Positions 1-8,406 are shown, counted from the first letter of the stretch. The stretch: 64,000 bases of DNA from Candidatus Nitrospira nitrosa (GCF_001458735.1 NZ_CZQA01000001.1:186001-250000), one strand, 5' to 3'. Numbers and translations are program-made. The notes: a model not told the origin generated them from the sequence alone.

Positions 1-399
1 GATTCAGGCTCACCACAATATTTTCCCGCACATTTTGTGCGTACACTTTTTAGGTACAAGTGGAAACAAGAGGATATCCATAGGTGTCTACCAATCCGTC
101 TATCCCCCCAGAAAAGGCCATCGAGAACCGCTCATCGAAACCAATCGGCCACAGCGCGGGGTACTTATACTGCCAATTTCCCACTCCAACCAAGATTGGA
201 ATGCACCTATCTGCAGGACCCCTTTTTACTAGTTAATACAGGCACAATACCTATGGCACACAAGTAACTATACTTGCATCGCACCATGTGTCTGTACCTA
301 CAATGCAAAACATCCGAGCAACCTACTGTGTGTTCACATCTATCGTGCAAGGGCCGCTACCAGACAACGAGTGGGCGGGTGGGAGATCAGCACGCGGCA
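1..399. other. Region without a recognisable gene
   Basis: Only short overlapping reading frames with no family resemblance or good ribosome binding site are seen. It may be the decayed upstream part of the OmpA-like pseudogene, but nothing supports that directly. Confidence 0.4.
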
Positions 400-712
400 T
401 GAGGATGCCTCTCGGCGACACCTTGTTACTAGGACAAATCAGCGCCGGCTTGCACGGATCCAGGTACCAAGGGATCGAGGTGGCCGGACATACCGACAAC
501 ACCCGTTCCGGTCCGACCATCGAAAGGGCTTTCGGGACAATCAGGAACTCTCCCGACCCCGTGCGGACTACGTCGTGCAGGTGCTGATCAACGGAGGACT
601 GTAGGGTGACAGAGTCAAAGCCGTGGGCTCTGAGGATAGTAAACCGATCACGATGAACGATACGGACAAGGGGGAGAGCAAGAATCGATGATTGAAAATC
701 GTGATTGCTCAG
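400..712 (+). pseudogene. OmpA-like C-terminal domain pseudogene
   Basis: This is a decayed peptidoglycan-binding OmpA-type domain. One frame gives GIEVAGHTDNTRSG, the core GHTD motif. A shift near 535-545 then continues with LSRPRADYVVQVLINGGL, matching the LS..RA..V...L...G part of the family. After a TAG at 602-604 the same frame still reads RVKAVGSEDSKPI, NDTDKGESKNR, a TGA at 689-691 and LKIVIAQ, which matches the usual C-terminal end (AVGYGE.KPI..N....GR..NRRVEIVI). One frameshift and two stops mean no functional product. The N-terminal barrel or linker region is not recognisable upstream. Confidence 0.75.
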
Positions 713-749
713 CCCCCGGAATCAAGAATCGCCGTTGTAAAGGTGTGCA

Positions 750-813
750 CAGGATGTTCTAAAAGCCCATCCAGCGGGGCAAGAACACCGCTGGTGGGCT
801 TTTTCAACGTCAT
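750..813. repeat. Dispersed CAGG-TGTT inverted repeat, copy A
   Basis: The ends CAGGATGTTCTAAAAGCCC and GGGCTTTTTCAACGTCATG are imperfect inverted copies, with an inner stem CCAGCGG/CCGCTGG. The same family occurs at 8701-8824 and 61974-62038. It sits just past the stop codon of the minus-strand gene at 817-1080 and can fold into a hairpin followed by T residues on either strand, so it may also act as that gene's terminator. Confidence 0.7.
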
Positions 814-816
814 GAA

Positions 817-1080
817 TTAGAGTCGGCTCCGTAGCCGTTCGTACCCGTTCTTCAATTCCTCGATCGCCTGGTTCAGTGCATCGCCGACGGACACCGCCGT
901 TTTCCCCACTTCCTCCCGTGCGGCCTCCAACTTTGGCTTGATCTCGTCCCACTGAGTCTCCAGCCGAGCCCATTCGTCCTTGGCTTCCGCCTTCGCCAAA
1001 TGCAACTGCACTTGAAGTTCATCGCGCTGCTGCTTGAAATGTTCGAGGGCCTTGGTAATCTGCTCAGTAACTTCTGCCAT
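817..1080 (-). CDS. Small coiled-coil protein of unknown function
   Basis: The product is 87 residues, almost entirely helical and highly charged, with heptad-like spacing through residues 5-60 (EQITKALEHFKQQRDELQVQ and following), so a coiled coil is likely. It has no signal peptide or membrane segment. The start is well supported by an AAGGAG box 7-8 bases upstream of the ATG. It resembles small stress or structural helical proteins in general shape only; no named family is recognised. A hairpin repeat follows its stop codon. Confidence 0.7.
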   Translation of the reverse strand: MAEVTEQITKALEHFKQQRDELQVQLHLAKAEAKDEWARLETQWDEIKPKLEAAREEVGKTAVSVGDALNQAIEELKNGYERLRSRL

Positions 1081-1471
1081 GGGATACGCTCCTTTATGAG
1101 AAGGTGGACAGAAACAGCACTAATGTCTGCTTTACGTACACGCGGCTCACCCCAGTCCCAACAACCTGACCCACCAATCAGGATCCTGACAACACAGCGG
1201 GCCTGTTGTTGATGACATCCCCGAAATCTGAGCTCTGAGGGGATCAGCCTGAATGCACCATACAACCGGCAGGCCCAGAGTTCAACCCCACAACCTGCTG
1301 GATTCCAACAATCCTGCACCGGAAATTGCGGTGTGCAGAGGGGCAGAAGGGAACTGCACGATGGCATCCAAGCCCTTGATGATTCGCGCCCTGTTTGAGT
1401 CCAATTCCTGACAGGATTCACCTCATGCCGTACGAGCCGCTCGACGACGCAGCGACACCGCTCAAGCCCGT
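1081..1471. other. Intergenic region, no gene seen
   Basis: It contains the upstream region of the small coiled-coil gene and the downstream end of the first Nudix gene. Short frames here lack ribosome binding sites and family resemblance. Confidence 0.4.
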
Positions 1472-1978
1472 TTACGTTTGTGGTGGACGCCAGGTGGCCG
1501 GCTTGAAATAGGGTTGCAGTGGGCGTCGGCCAACGGCCCGGTGAATCTCAAGAAAATGGGGATAACAAGGAAGATGCTCGATTTCGCCAGGATGAAAGAG
1601 GCCGGCGTCGGAGGTTTCCTCCTGATCGGCTCGCGGCATTCCGCTGATTACCCGCCCCACAAAGACGGTCTCCACCCCTGCCAACTGATCGCCGTTCGGA
1701 TAGACCACGGAAAACCGTTCCCCTGCGAAGACGCCAAGAACCTGTGTAAGTTCGACATACACCGCCGCCTCTTCCCATACTTCCCGCACCGCCGCATCCG
1801 ATGGCAACTCATGAGGGTCGACAATCCCGCTCGGCGCCCCCCACAAGCCTGAAGCCCTATCCTTGACGAGCACCACCCGTCCCTGATCATCATAGGCCAG
1901 GACCGCCACCGTCGGGACGTGCAACAACGCGGTCCCGATTTTTGCGCGAAGAGCTCTGATGAACGCAGGAATCGCCAT
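1472..1978 (-). CDS. Nudix hydrolase family protein (paralogue 1)
   Basis: The 168-residue protein has one Nudix domain. The Nudix box runs from Gly51 with Glu57 and R65-E66-V-W-E69-E70, so the metal-binding REVWEE core is complete. The glycine expected two residues later is Ala72. Nudix enzymes hydrolyse nucleoside diphosphates linked to another group; the substrate cannot be told here. It is a close paralogue of the gene at 3948-4448, sharing the N-terminus (MA.P.FI..LR.KIGT.LL.VPT), the box and the C-terminal YFKPATWRP. The start is chosen by agreement with that paralogue; the ribosome binding site is weak. Confidence 0.85.
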   Translation of the reverse strand: MAIPAFIRALRAKIGTALLHVPTVAVLAYDDQGRVVLVKDRASGLWGAPSGIVDPHELPSDAAVREVWEEAAVYVELTQVLGVFAGERFSVVYPNGDQLAGVETVFVGRVISGMPRADQEETSDAGLFHPGEIEHLPCYPHFLEIHRAVGRRPLQPYFKPATWRPPQT

Positions 1979-2311
1979 GCGCCGGACGTTACGCTATTCT
2001 CAGCGAAGAAGCGAGCAGCAATACGCCGGTGTCCGGCCCGTGACACATAACTGGTATCGCACGCAAGCACGACGACTCACGATGCCTCTCAACCAGCCAG
2101 TTTTGCTGGAACAACCGTTCAGGGCTATGTCCCGACTGACGCCGGCTCATTCCGTGATGACGAGCTCACGCAATCCTCCCCCTCACATTCCACTTCTTTG
2201 ATGTTATCCGTTGCCGCGCACCTATTTGCGTTCCAAAAACCAGAACCGGTAGAGTACGCCCTTGTTTAGGGTGTGCTCCTCCTGACTCGCCCACACCACT
2301 GGAGAACAACT

Positions 2312-2719
2312 ATGCGCGCACATCGTTTTCTACCTATGCTGGCCGTACGGCTGCTGCTTGTCGGAGCTGTCTTGCTCTCAACCTTACTCATGACAGCGCA
2401 TTCAGCCCTGGCCCATGGTGACGGTATATCCGAGATAAGTACCGCACATGCAAGCCAATCGATCTCGCCAAACCCAGCTAGCCCGAAGGCTGCGGGGCTC
2501 CAAGCCGCCTGCTGGGCTCTGAGCATGCCCTATGGCGCCATGAAAGTCGCCTATGCCATCGGCGGAGGTGTTGTGAGTGGCCTCGCGTGGACAGTGACTG
2601 GCGGAAACACGGAGTTGGCCAAGTCCATCTGGATTTCCTCAATGACAGGGGACTACATTGTCCAACCCCAGCATCTCTCAGGAGAAAAGCGCCTCTACTT
2701 TGTGGGACCGCCGGAATAA
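2312..2719 (+). CDS. Small secreted or membrane protein of unknown function
   Basis: The 135-residue protein begins with a clear signal peptide: basic MRAHR, a hydrophobic stretch, and a probable cleavage site after SALA. The mature part has a glycine-rich hydrophobic segment near AYAIGGGVVSGLAW that could span the membrane or pack against it, and ends with GDYIVQPQHL..EKRLYFVG. The ATG at 2312 has GGAG eight bases upstream and is preferred over an upstream ATG that would add a non-signal extension. I do not recognise the family. Confidence 0.75.
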   Translation: MRAHRFLPMLAVRLLLVGAVLLSTLLMTAHSALAHGDGISEISTAHASQSISPNPASPKAAGLQAACWALSMPYGAMKVAYAIGGGVVSGLAWTVTGGNTELAKSIWISSMTGDYIVQPQHLSGEKRLYFVGPPE

Positions 2720-2992
2720 CTTTTGCGCTGACTACGTCTTCAACACTCACATGGCCTACCCTGGTCCTGAACCAGGACGCCACAGACGCAGTACAGATCG
2801 CTAAAGCCAGTCGCACTCATCATCATTCGTTATCGTTGCCGGGAAACCGTCTTTCGGACCACCGCATTGACAGATGCGTTTGCGAAAGTGCACCATATGC
2901 TCCTCGTTGATTTTTTTGACGCTTGCATCAATTAGGGAGAAAAGAATATACAACGCCGGGTTTAATCTTTAGAGCAGAAGGAGACCAGGATC

Positions 2993-3340
2993 ATGGCATT
3001 GCTGATTACCGACGAATGTATCAACTGTGGCGCCTGCCTTCCGGAATGTCCGAACGAGGCGATCTTCGAAACGCGCAGCGGCGCGGAAGAAAAGGGTCTG
3101 CATGTGGGTGACGGTCAAGGCGTGGGCGATAATATTTACGTGATCGCTCATGATCGGTGCACCGAATGTGTCGGCCATTTTGACGAACCCCAGTGTGCCG
3201 CAGTTTGCCCGGTCGATAACTGTTGTATTTCTGATCCGGCTTATCCTGAGGGATCAGATGTCTTGCTTGAAAAGGCCAAGACCCTCAATCCAGACAAGTC
3301 GATCGATCCGGCAAAAGTGTGGAGCGGGGTTCGGAACTGA
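2993..3340 (+). CDS. YfhL-like 2[4Fe-4S] ferredoxin
   Basis: This is a 115-residue soluble dicluster ferredoxin. The first cluster motif is CINCGACLPECP. The second is the expanded C-x2-C-x8-C-x3-C type, CTEC then CAAVCP, typical of the YfhL/FdxN branch. Such ferredoxins carry low-potential electrons. In autotrophs using the reductive TCA cycle they serve pyruvate and 2-oxoglutarate:ferredoxin oxidoreductases, a plausible role here but inferred only. An AGGAG box lies about 10 bases before the ATG and a strong hairpin follows at 3390-3424, so it looks monocistronic. Confidence 0.93.
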   Translation: MALLITDECINCGACLPECPNEAIFETRSGAEEKGLHVGDGQGVGDNIYVIAHDRCTECVGHFDEPQCAAVCPVDNCCISDPAYPEGSDVLLEKAKTLNPDKSIDPAKVWSGVRN

Positions 3341-3389
3341 GCGATTCCGCGTCGGCATTTCGATTGAATTAGGCTGTTAAAAAACTCTT

Positions 3390-3424
3390 CGTGCCCTTGA
3401 TGCGTCTCACGGATCAAGGGCACG
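3390..3424 (+). terminator. Hairpin downstream of the ferredoxin gene
   Basis: The arms CGTGCCCTTGAT (3390-3401) and ATCAAGGGCACG (3413-3424) are perfect inverted repeats of 12 bp with an 11-base loop. No long T run follows on the plus strand, so it may act in transcript protection as well as termination. Confidence 0.65.
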
Positions 3425-3506
3425 GAGTCAGTTAGTATCGCCCGCAGGACGGAGAGACGGCATCGGTCCAGGCTTGTGTGCCCCACCGCAACTGAAGCGA
3501 TGAGTT

Positions 3507-3809
3507 ATGTCTGAAAAGGGTCCCCGATTCCTGACCAATGCGACCGTCATCAAGGTATTAGCTAAAGTCTTTGCCTTCCAAGCCATCGAGATCAACCTTT
3601 TGCGGTCCCAGGCCGGAATCTCCGACACGAACTGGAAAGCCCTAAAGACCGAAGCCTTTAAGAAAACCTACGCCAAGCAACGGGCGTTTTATGAAGATCG
3701 CCTGACTGGTGCGTTTGCGTTGGAGCACATCTCCCAGTCTGAACGCGAGACCAGACTGCTGGAACTCTGGCTCAAACAGAGCGAAGAATCATCAAAAGAC
3801 GAACCATAA
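3507..3809 (+). CDS. Small soluble protein of unknown function
   Basis: The product is 100 residues, charged and mostly helical, with no signal peptide or membrane segment. It has basic patches (KALKTEAFKKTYAKQR) and an acidic C-terminus (EESSKDEP). Codon use is like that of neighbouring genes. No family is recognised, and the ribosome binding site is poor, so the exact start is uncertain. Confidence 0.6.
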   Translation: MSEKGPRFLTNATVIKVLAKVFAFQAIEINLLRSQAGISDTNWKALKTEAFKKTYAKQRAFYEDRLTGAFALEHISQSERETRLLELWLKQSEESSKDEP

Positions 3810-3947
3810 GCCAGACGAAGTCTCTGTCCGCCTCACTCCTGCCGGCTGCTCGCCTTAGCCTTTTCCACCTGAACATGAATGTGCCCCTCCATAAACTCCC
3901 CGTAGGAAGCAGCGACATACTGGATAGAGGGGGCAAACAAGACCCGC

Positions 3948-4448
3948 CTATAGACCGTGCGGACGCCAGGTTGCCGGTTTGAAGTAGGGTTGGGATTGAC
4001 TACTGGCTTGACGGATCGCATGGAAATGGGGATAGCAGGACAGATTCTCTATCTCGCTCGTATAGAAGAACCTCGCGTCGGAAGTTTCCTCATGGTCGGC
4101 TCGTGGCATGCCGCTGATCAGCTTTCCCGCAAAGACCGTGGCCACCACTGATAGCTGATCACCATTCGGGTACACACCTGAGAAATGCATTCCTGCAAAG
4201 ACGCCCAGAATATGCGTGAGTTCGACAAATACTCCCGCTTCCTCCCAGGCTTCTCGTACCGCTGCATCCGACGGCAGCTCGTTGGGATCGACGATGCCGC
4301 TCGGAGGCCCCCACAGCCCCGATGCAATATTCTTGACGAGTAACAGCCGCCCTTGATCGTCATAGGCCAGGACCGTTGCCGTCGGCACTTGCAACAAGTC
4401 CGTTCCGATTTTTTCACGGAGAGACTTGATAAACTCGGGAGTTGCCAT
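3948..4448 (-). CDS. Nudix hydrolase family protein (paralogue 2)
   Basis: This 166-residue Nudix protein has a fully canonical box: G-x5-E-x7-REAWEEAGV. It is a close paralogue of 1472-1978, from MATPEFIKSLREKIGT to the C-terminal KPATWRP. The start at 4448 matches the paralogue; an in-frame ATG at 4478 would add ten residues (MGGMPYSIER) and cannot be excluded. Unlike paralogue 1 it keeps the box glycine. The substrate is unknown. Confidence 0.87.
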   Translation of the reverse strand: MATPEFIKSLREKIGTDLLQVPTATVLAYDDQGRLLLVKNIASGLWGPPSGIVDPNELPSDAAVREAWEEAGVFVELTHILGVFAGMHFSGVYPNGDQLSVVATVFAGKLISGMPRADHEETSDARFFYTSEIENLSCYPHFHAIRQASSQSQPYFKPATWRPHGL

Positions 4449-4540
4449 ACGCTCGATAGAGTACGGCATTCCACCCAAAGAAGCGAGCCGAACTACCAGC
4501 TCGAATCAGCAACGACAAGGTAGTGGTTGCATGGAGAGAT

Positions 4541-4807
4541 TCAACATGACGCCGTAAGCCATCGTTCAAACTGGATGGAATCAGCGAGACTCCCCTGCGC
4601 TATAGCTTCAATGTATACAATGCTCTTCGATTTCATCCGGTTGGACATGGACAGGAGGCCTGGTCCAAAGACTGTTTTTCCGATCAAAATAGAGCCGTCT
4701 TTCTGAAGCTCACCCCTTGACAGAAATGAATCCACACTCCTGCTGCAGAGAACGTCATCCCCAGAAAACTTTACAACCTGTGGATAGCCAGTCAGTAGAT
4801 TGGGCAT
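4541..4807 (-). CDS. Possible small protein of unknown function
   Basis: An open frame of 88 residues. It has no recognisable domain, no signal peptide and no clear ribosome binding site before its ATG. Composition is protein-like (alternating hydrophobic and charged residues in VKFSGDDVLCSRSVDSFLSRGE). It could be a real orphan gene or a chance frame, so confidence is low. Confidence 0.3.
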   Translation of the reverse strand: MPNLLTGYPQVVKFSGDDVLCSRSVDSFLSRGELQKDGSILIGKTVFGPGLLSMSNRMKSKSIVYIEAIAQGSLADSIQFERWLTASC

Positions 4808-5082
4808 AGCATGGGTATCGGTCTGACTGAGTGGATAACCTCAGACGATTTTTCTAGGAATATGCAATAGAATCAGGAACGTCTACTTAGACCACTATTC
4901 CTTGTGGTACAGAGGCTCGAGAGCGGATGCCTATAAAATAGGCACTTTGATAAATTCACGCGCTATTCGTGGCATCTTACCTGGCAACCAGAACTTGCCC
5001 ACATAGATATCCACAGAAGATGGGGAATGAAGATCGTCCGACTAATCATTCGTCTGAAAAGTGACTTCGGCTCTGTCTATTT
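4808..5082. other. Intergenic region, no gene seen
   Basis: It is A+T-richer than its surroundings. A short perfect hairpin (GCCTAT/ATAGGC around 4930-4945) is the only structure noticed. Confidence 0.35.
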
Positions 5083-5568
5083 CTAATTGTGGCGAGCTGG
5101 TATGGGAGGTTTCCACTTCCACGGTGGGATAGGATCGGGTTCAGACCACAGGCCGTGCTTGGAAGCTCTCGCGAGTTCTTCCATATCCTTGAGAGCCGGA
5201 TCGTGGACTTCACCAGGCAGAACCCAGGCAAGTCCCTCTTTGACCAATTCATGGGCGATGTTTCGCCCATCTGTCAGTAAGATATCGGCTGTCATGCGGC
5301 CCCGCTGATCCTTCTTCAGTTCCCTCACTACGACATCGCGATTGGCGAGGTACGCCGCCGCGGCATGTTTCGCTTGCTTCCCATAAGGTTGTTTCAGCTC
5401 GGGGCAATCCACATCGCGAAGAGCCACTATCTGGTTCTTTTCCTGATAGTGAATCGTTACACGGTCGCCTTCATGTACGGTCAGCACCCGTGCGACGAAC
5501 TCCGTCCCAGCTAAGGCCTGGACGGGCATGACCAGCAAGATTCCCACGATGGCGGAAGAGAGTCTCAT
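5083..5568 (-). CDS. Secreted staphylococcal nuclease-like (SNase/TNase fold) protein
   Basis: The 161-residue protein has a signal peptide (residues 1-20, ending in ALA) followed by an SNase domain. Visible family landmarks are VDCPE (Asp54, Glu57), the YGKQA helix start, and DQRGR with Arg91, equivalents of Asp40, Glu43 and Arg87 of thermonuclease. The arginine expected eight residues before the glutamate is Ala49, although an Arg occurs two residues on, so activity is uncertain. The tail DPIPPWKWKPP is typical of bacterial secreted members. It probably acts on nucleic acid in the periplasm if active. Confidence 0.85.
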   Translation of the reverse strand: MRLSSAIVGILLVMPVQALAGTEFVARVLTVHEGDRVTIHYQEKNQIVALRDVDCPELKQPYGKQAKHAAAAYLANRDVVVRELKKDQRGRMTADILLTDGRNIAHELVKEGLAWVLPGEVHDPALKDMEELARASKHGLWSEPDPIPPWKWKPPIPARHN

Positions 5569-5890
5569 GACGCTCTATGCTACCGAGCTCCGCTGATTCA
5601 GCAAACCTTTTCCCAATTTCATGCAGCGACTAAGCGATCCAGTCCATGACGCGCCATGCCCAAGCCTTGACCATGGTGTCGCATCAAGCGTAGATTGCTA
5701 ATGTGATGCCGCCTCAGCAAATAGGAGGTGGTTCTCATGTGTGTCCGGAAAACAGCAGACCAACTTAGCAGATCTTGTCGAGTGTGGTCCTCCTCGTCGT
5801 TCTCTTTTGTCAATCGACTCATTGAATTGTCGACCAGGTCTCACCGTGCTTGTGTGTGCCTGATACAAAACCTTCCACCGTTGTGTCTCT
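5569..5890. other. Intergenic region between divergent genes
   Basis: It separates the minus-strand nuclease-like gene from the plus-strand response regulator and should hold both promoters. No convincing gene or operator was recognised. Confidence 0.35.
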
Positions 5891-6622
5891 GTGGTCCACG
5901 ATGAAGGGAGGGGGAGTTCTACGTCGAACCATCGCGAGAGAGCTGCCCAGGGTCATTCCAAACACGGAGTATCGTCAGGATCCATCCGTGTGCTGCTCAC
6001 CGAAGCACAGCGCCTGTTCAGACAGAGTCTGCACCTTCTGCTGGAGAGGGAACGTGACATTACCGACGTTCTCGAGGCCTCCGATACACAAGAAGTCTGT
6101 CGGCTCGCGATGGCACACAGCCCCGACATCGTGTTACTCGACGTGGACATGCTGCATCTTGACGTGGCATCAATCACACACCTCCTCCACAAGTACCACC
6201 GCAAGACGCGAGTTCTTCTCTTAGCTCGGTACGATGAAGATGCGCGAATCGTGGCAGCAATGAAGGCTGGTGCTGCTGGATACATCCTCAAAGACGCCGA
6301 TTGGACGGAGTTCCTACGCGTCCTCAGATCAACGGCAAACAGCCAACCGATTTTGTCCCCGATCCTGCCGGATCGCTTCGCACACAATGTTCCTGACTCG
6401 TTACGAACCCCCTATGAAGGCAACGCCTTGCGGCTGTCCACTCTGAGCGACCGTGAACGTCAGATACTGGCTTGTGCGGCGGCTGGTCAAAGCAATAAGG
6501 AAATTGCCGATCATTTGTGCGTCTCCGTTGAAACCGTGAAGACACACCTGCATCACATCTACCAGAAGCTATTAGTGGAGGGACGCGTTGAAGCCGTTAT
6601 CGCATTTCTTCGTGCTCAGTAA
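5891..6622 (+). CDS. NarL/LuxR-type response regulator with degenerate acidic pocket
   Basis: It has a receiver domain (about residues 32-150) and a C-terminal LuxR helix-turn-helix (LSDRERQILACAAAGQSNKE..., about 183-240). Phospho-acceptor Asp84 (DIVLLDVDM) and Lys134 (YILKDA) are present. The Asp-Asp acidic pair that binds Mg2+ near strand 1 is replaced by Thr37-Glu38-Ala39, leaving one acidic residue. It may thus respond weakly to phosphorylation or act constitutively. The start is uncertain: the frame opens with GTG at 5891, with about 30 poorly conserved residues before the receiver domain. No kinase gene is adjacent. Confidence 0.88.
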   Translation: MVHDEGRGSSTSNHRERAAQGHSKHGVSSGSIRVLLTEAQRLFRQSLHLLLERERDITDVLEASDTQEVCRLAMAHSPDIVLLDVDMLHLDVASITHLLHKYHRKTRVLLLARYDEDARIVAAMKAGAAGYILKDADWTEFLRVLRSTANSQPILSPILPDRFAHNVPDSLRTPYEGNALRLSTLSDRERQILACAAAGQSNKEIADHLCVSVETVKTHLHHIYQKLLVEGRVEAVIAFLRAQ

Positions 6623-7479
6623 CCTTGCCGTACAGCCGCCCCCTCGTCACCCGATCGACGGAGACAGTAATTCCACCCTCACAGCGATGGAGAAAAGACA
6701 AATCGGTTTTTTTAACATTCAGGCAACCACGGAGGGCGATCCAAACACACACCGAATCATTCTCATGTATCTATCACGCAAGGAAGTCACCTACCATACG
6801 TGAGGCACACATACTCGATGAATTAAGATCGGAGCCAGGGTGGGCATTCCTGTGCGCAGCGTTTTTAATTGGTGTCGACGTCTTTGTGTTGATGAGGGTC
6901 AGCTTTGCGGACTGAGTAGCGCACAAGGTCGAGGACCATGCGGAGGAAAACCCCTCAGTCTTGACCGCCAAGAATTCTGCCGGAGCCATCGCCGGCTGGT
7001 AGTTCTGGCAATCTCTATCTTCCTGCCGTAATCAGCCACCAGGCTTAGCGACTTCCCCCGTTCCGTGAGGATGTCCGTGTACCCTCGTCAGGGACCGCCT
7101 CATCCCACTTCCGCCACAATCCATACCCTGTCCGACGATGGTCTGATTAACGCAAGGTATGATAGTGACAAGATGTCTCCGTTGACTCACCAGGTCCCTG
7201 GTGTGACTGCGCATTCGCAATTATAGCCGTGATATGCTACACTACTGGATACGAATTTTGCTCCTCGCGCCCATCCCTTCCGAACTCTGTGCTTGCGCGA
7301 TCGTCAGCAGTAAATTCCTTGGGCAAGATTTTCCTGTGAGCCATTGCGGGGCGTGTGAGGATGCCACGGCCTGCGCCTGGCAGGATTGTAGTGACAGATA
7401 CAATCCCCAAGAGCACAGTGTTTGATATCAGCCCCACGAGCCGAACCAGGCACCTTAGACTTTCGGAGAGGATCTCTTT
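6623..7479. other. Gene-poor stretch of about 860 bp
   Basis: No supported gene is seen. One frame ending at 6915 gives a hydrophobic stretch (PGWAFLCAAFLIGVDVFVLM) but lacks a start codon near it and a ribosome binding site, so it may be a remnant. The last 20 bases carry the ribosome binding site of the next gene. Confidence 0.4.
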
Positions 7480-7851
7480 ATGACAACAGCGAGCAATACC
7501 CGACCAGCACCCGCAGAGCATTGGGTCCGCATTCCAAACGGCACACGAGTGCGTCATCGATCGGAAGCCTACGAAGGGATTATCGACGGACTTACAGAGA
7601 TCGTGTCCGGGACGGAGCGTAATCCCGACGGAAAAACGCAGTATCGCGTCAAGGTGGAAGGTGGGACGCGATTGCTGGTTTCGGAGCAACATCTGAATGT
7701 TCTGATCGATACCAACCAGTTAGTTCTGGTCGGTCGTGAATCTGAACTGTACCGTCGCTCTCTCACCACCCGACTTCGCGCAGTCCTTCCGGAAGATCGG
7801 TTTGTGGCTGCGACTGACAAGGCGTCGGCGTCCCGTCAAAAGTCTCGGTGA
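7480..7851 (+). CDS. Small protein of unknown function, possible SH3-like fold
   Basis: The 123-residue soluble protein starts at an ATG preceded by GGAGAGG. The central part (residues 14-75) has a pattern of short beta strands with HWVRIPNGTRVRHRSEAYEG and QYRVKVEGGTRLLVSEQHLNVL, like SH3-type barrels or KOW-like modules; this is inference from pattern. The C-terminus is basic. It leads a group of three small basic proteins (7480, 7910, 8221) on the same strand with short gaps. Confidence 0.65.
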   Translation: MTTASNTRPAPAEHWVRIPNGTRVRHRSEAYEGIIDGLTEIVSGTERNPDGKTQYRVKVEGGTRLLVSEQHLNVLIDTNQLVLVGRESELYRRSLTTRLRAVLPEDRFVAATDKASASRQKSR

Positions 7852-7909
7852 TGGTCACGCAGATATCGAACCATCGATTTTGCACCTGAACCTGTCACAT
7901 GGAGCTAGC

Positions 7910-8182
7910 ATGAAGACATCATGGGGAACGAAATCCCCGAATAAGCGGAGGCGAGTCGTACTTCGAACCAAGGTACGGTGGGAAAAGCTTGGGCTCCAAG
8001 ACCCGGCAGGATCGTCATCGGCCACGTCGATTGAAGACCTTCGTCGTCAAATTACATCAGCCGCCAGTCAGGGGTTGAGTCCCGATACCGTATCCCGTTC
8101 CCAACAGCAGGATGGGCGCTCAGGACCAGGCGCGAAGCGGTCGGGGCCTGCCCGCAAACGGAATCCTGCTTCGTCGTCATAA
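7910..8182 (+). CDS. Small basic protein of unknown function
   Basis: The 90-residue product begins MKTSWGTKSPNKRRR and ends in a lysine/arginine/serine-rich tail (AKRSGPARKRNPASSS). The ATG at 7910 has a GGAG five bases upstream. Composition suggests nucleic-acid or ribosome contact, which is inference. The middle segment SIEDLRRQITSAASQGLSPDT may be helical. It follows the 7480 gene by 58 bases. Confidence 0.55.
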   Translation: MKTSWGTKSPNKRRRVVLRTKVRWEKLGLQDPAGSSSATSIEDLRRQITSAASQGLSPDTVSRSQQQDGRSGPGAKRSGPARKRNPASSS

Positions 8183-8220
8183 CCTGAACGTCCGCACATT
8201 GCACCCGAAAGGAGGCTATC

Positions 8221-8406
8221 ATCGGAGGACCAGGAAAAACTACAGCCGCTAAGCGAGACCGAGAAAAATCACGTCAACAGAAGCAGCGCGACAAAGAAGC
8301 GCGCCGTATAGAGCGGAAGGCAAACAAACCGGACCGCCCAGCCCAAGAAGGTGAGGACCCAGATCTGGCTGGTTTACAGTGGGGTCCTCAAGCACCGCTC
8401 TATTGA
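8221..8406 (+). CDS. Small charged protein with an apparent ATC start
   Basis: A 61-residue frame reads GGPGKTTAAKRDREKSRQQK..., a very basic helix, then an acidic/hydrophobic tail GEDPDLAGLQWGPQAPLY ending at TGA 8404-8406. A tail of the GEDPDLAG...GPQ kind on a Lys/Arg-rich helix recurs in small bacterial proteins. AAAGGAGG ends at 8215. In-frame codons back to the TGA at 8185 include no ATG, GTG or TTG. The ATC at 8221, five bases after the GGAGG, is the only well-placed initiator (ATC at 8218 is too close). Either ATC is the start or an original ATG has mutated or been misread. Confidence 0.6.
   Translation: MGGPGKTTAAKRDREKSRQQKQRDKEARRIERKANKPDRPAQEGEDPDLAGLQWGPQAPLY

Noticed and set aside
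3833-3947. Protein-like minus-strand frame after the second Nudix gene (VYRRVLFAPSIQYVAASYGE)
   Set aside because: It looks protein-like but has no start independent of the Nudix gene and no recognised family; too weak to call.
5619-5822. Minus-strand open frame of 67 codons upstream of the LuxR-type regulator
   Set aside because: No ribosome binding site or recognisable sequence; likely chance.
6797-6916. Hydrophobic membrane-like segment
   Set aside because: No start codon or ribosome binding site near it; may be a remnant but cannot be supported as a gene.
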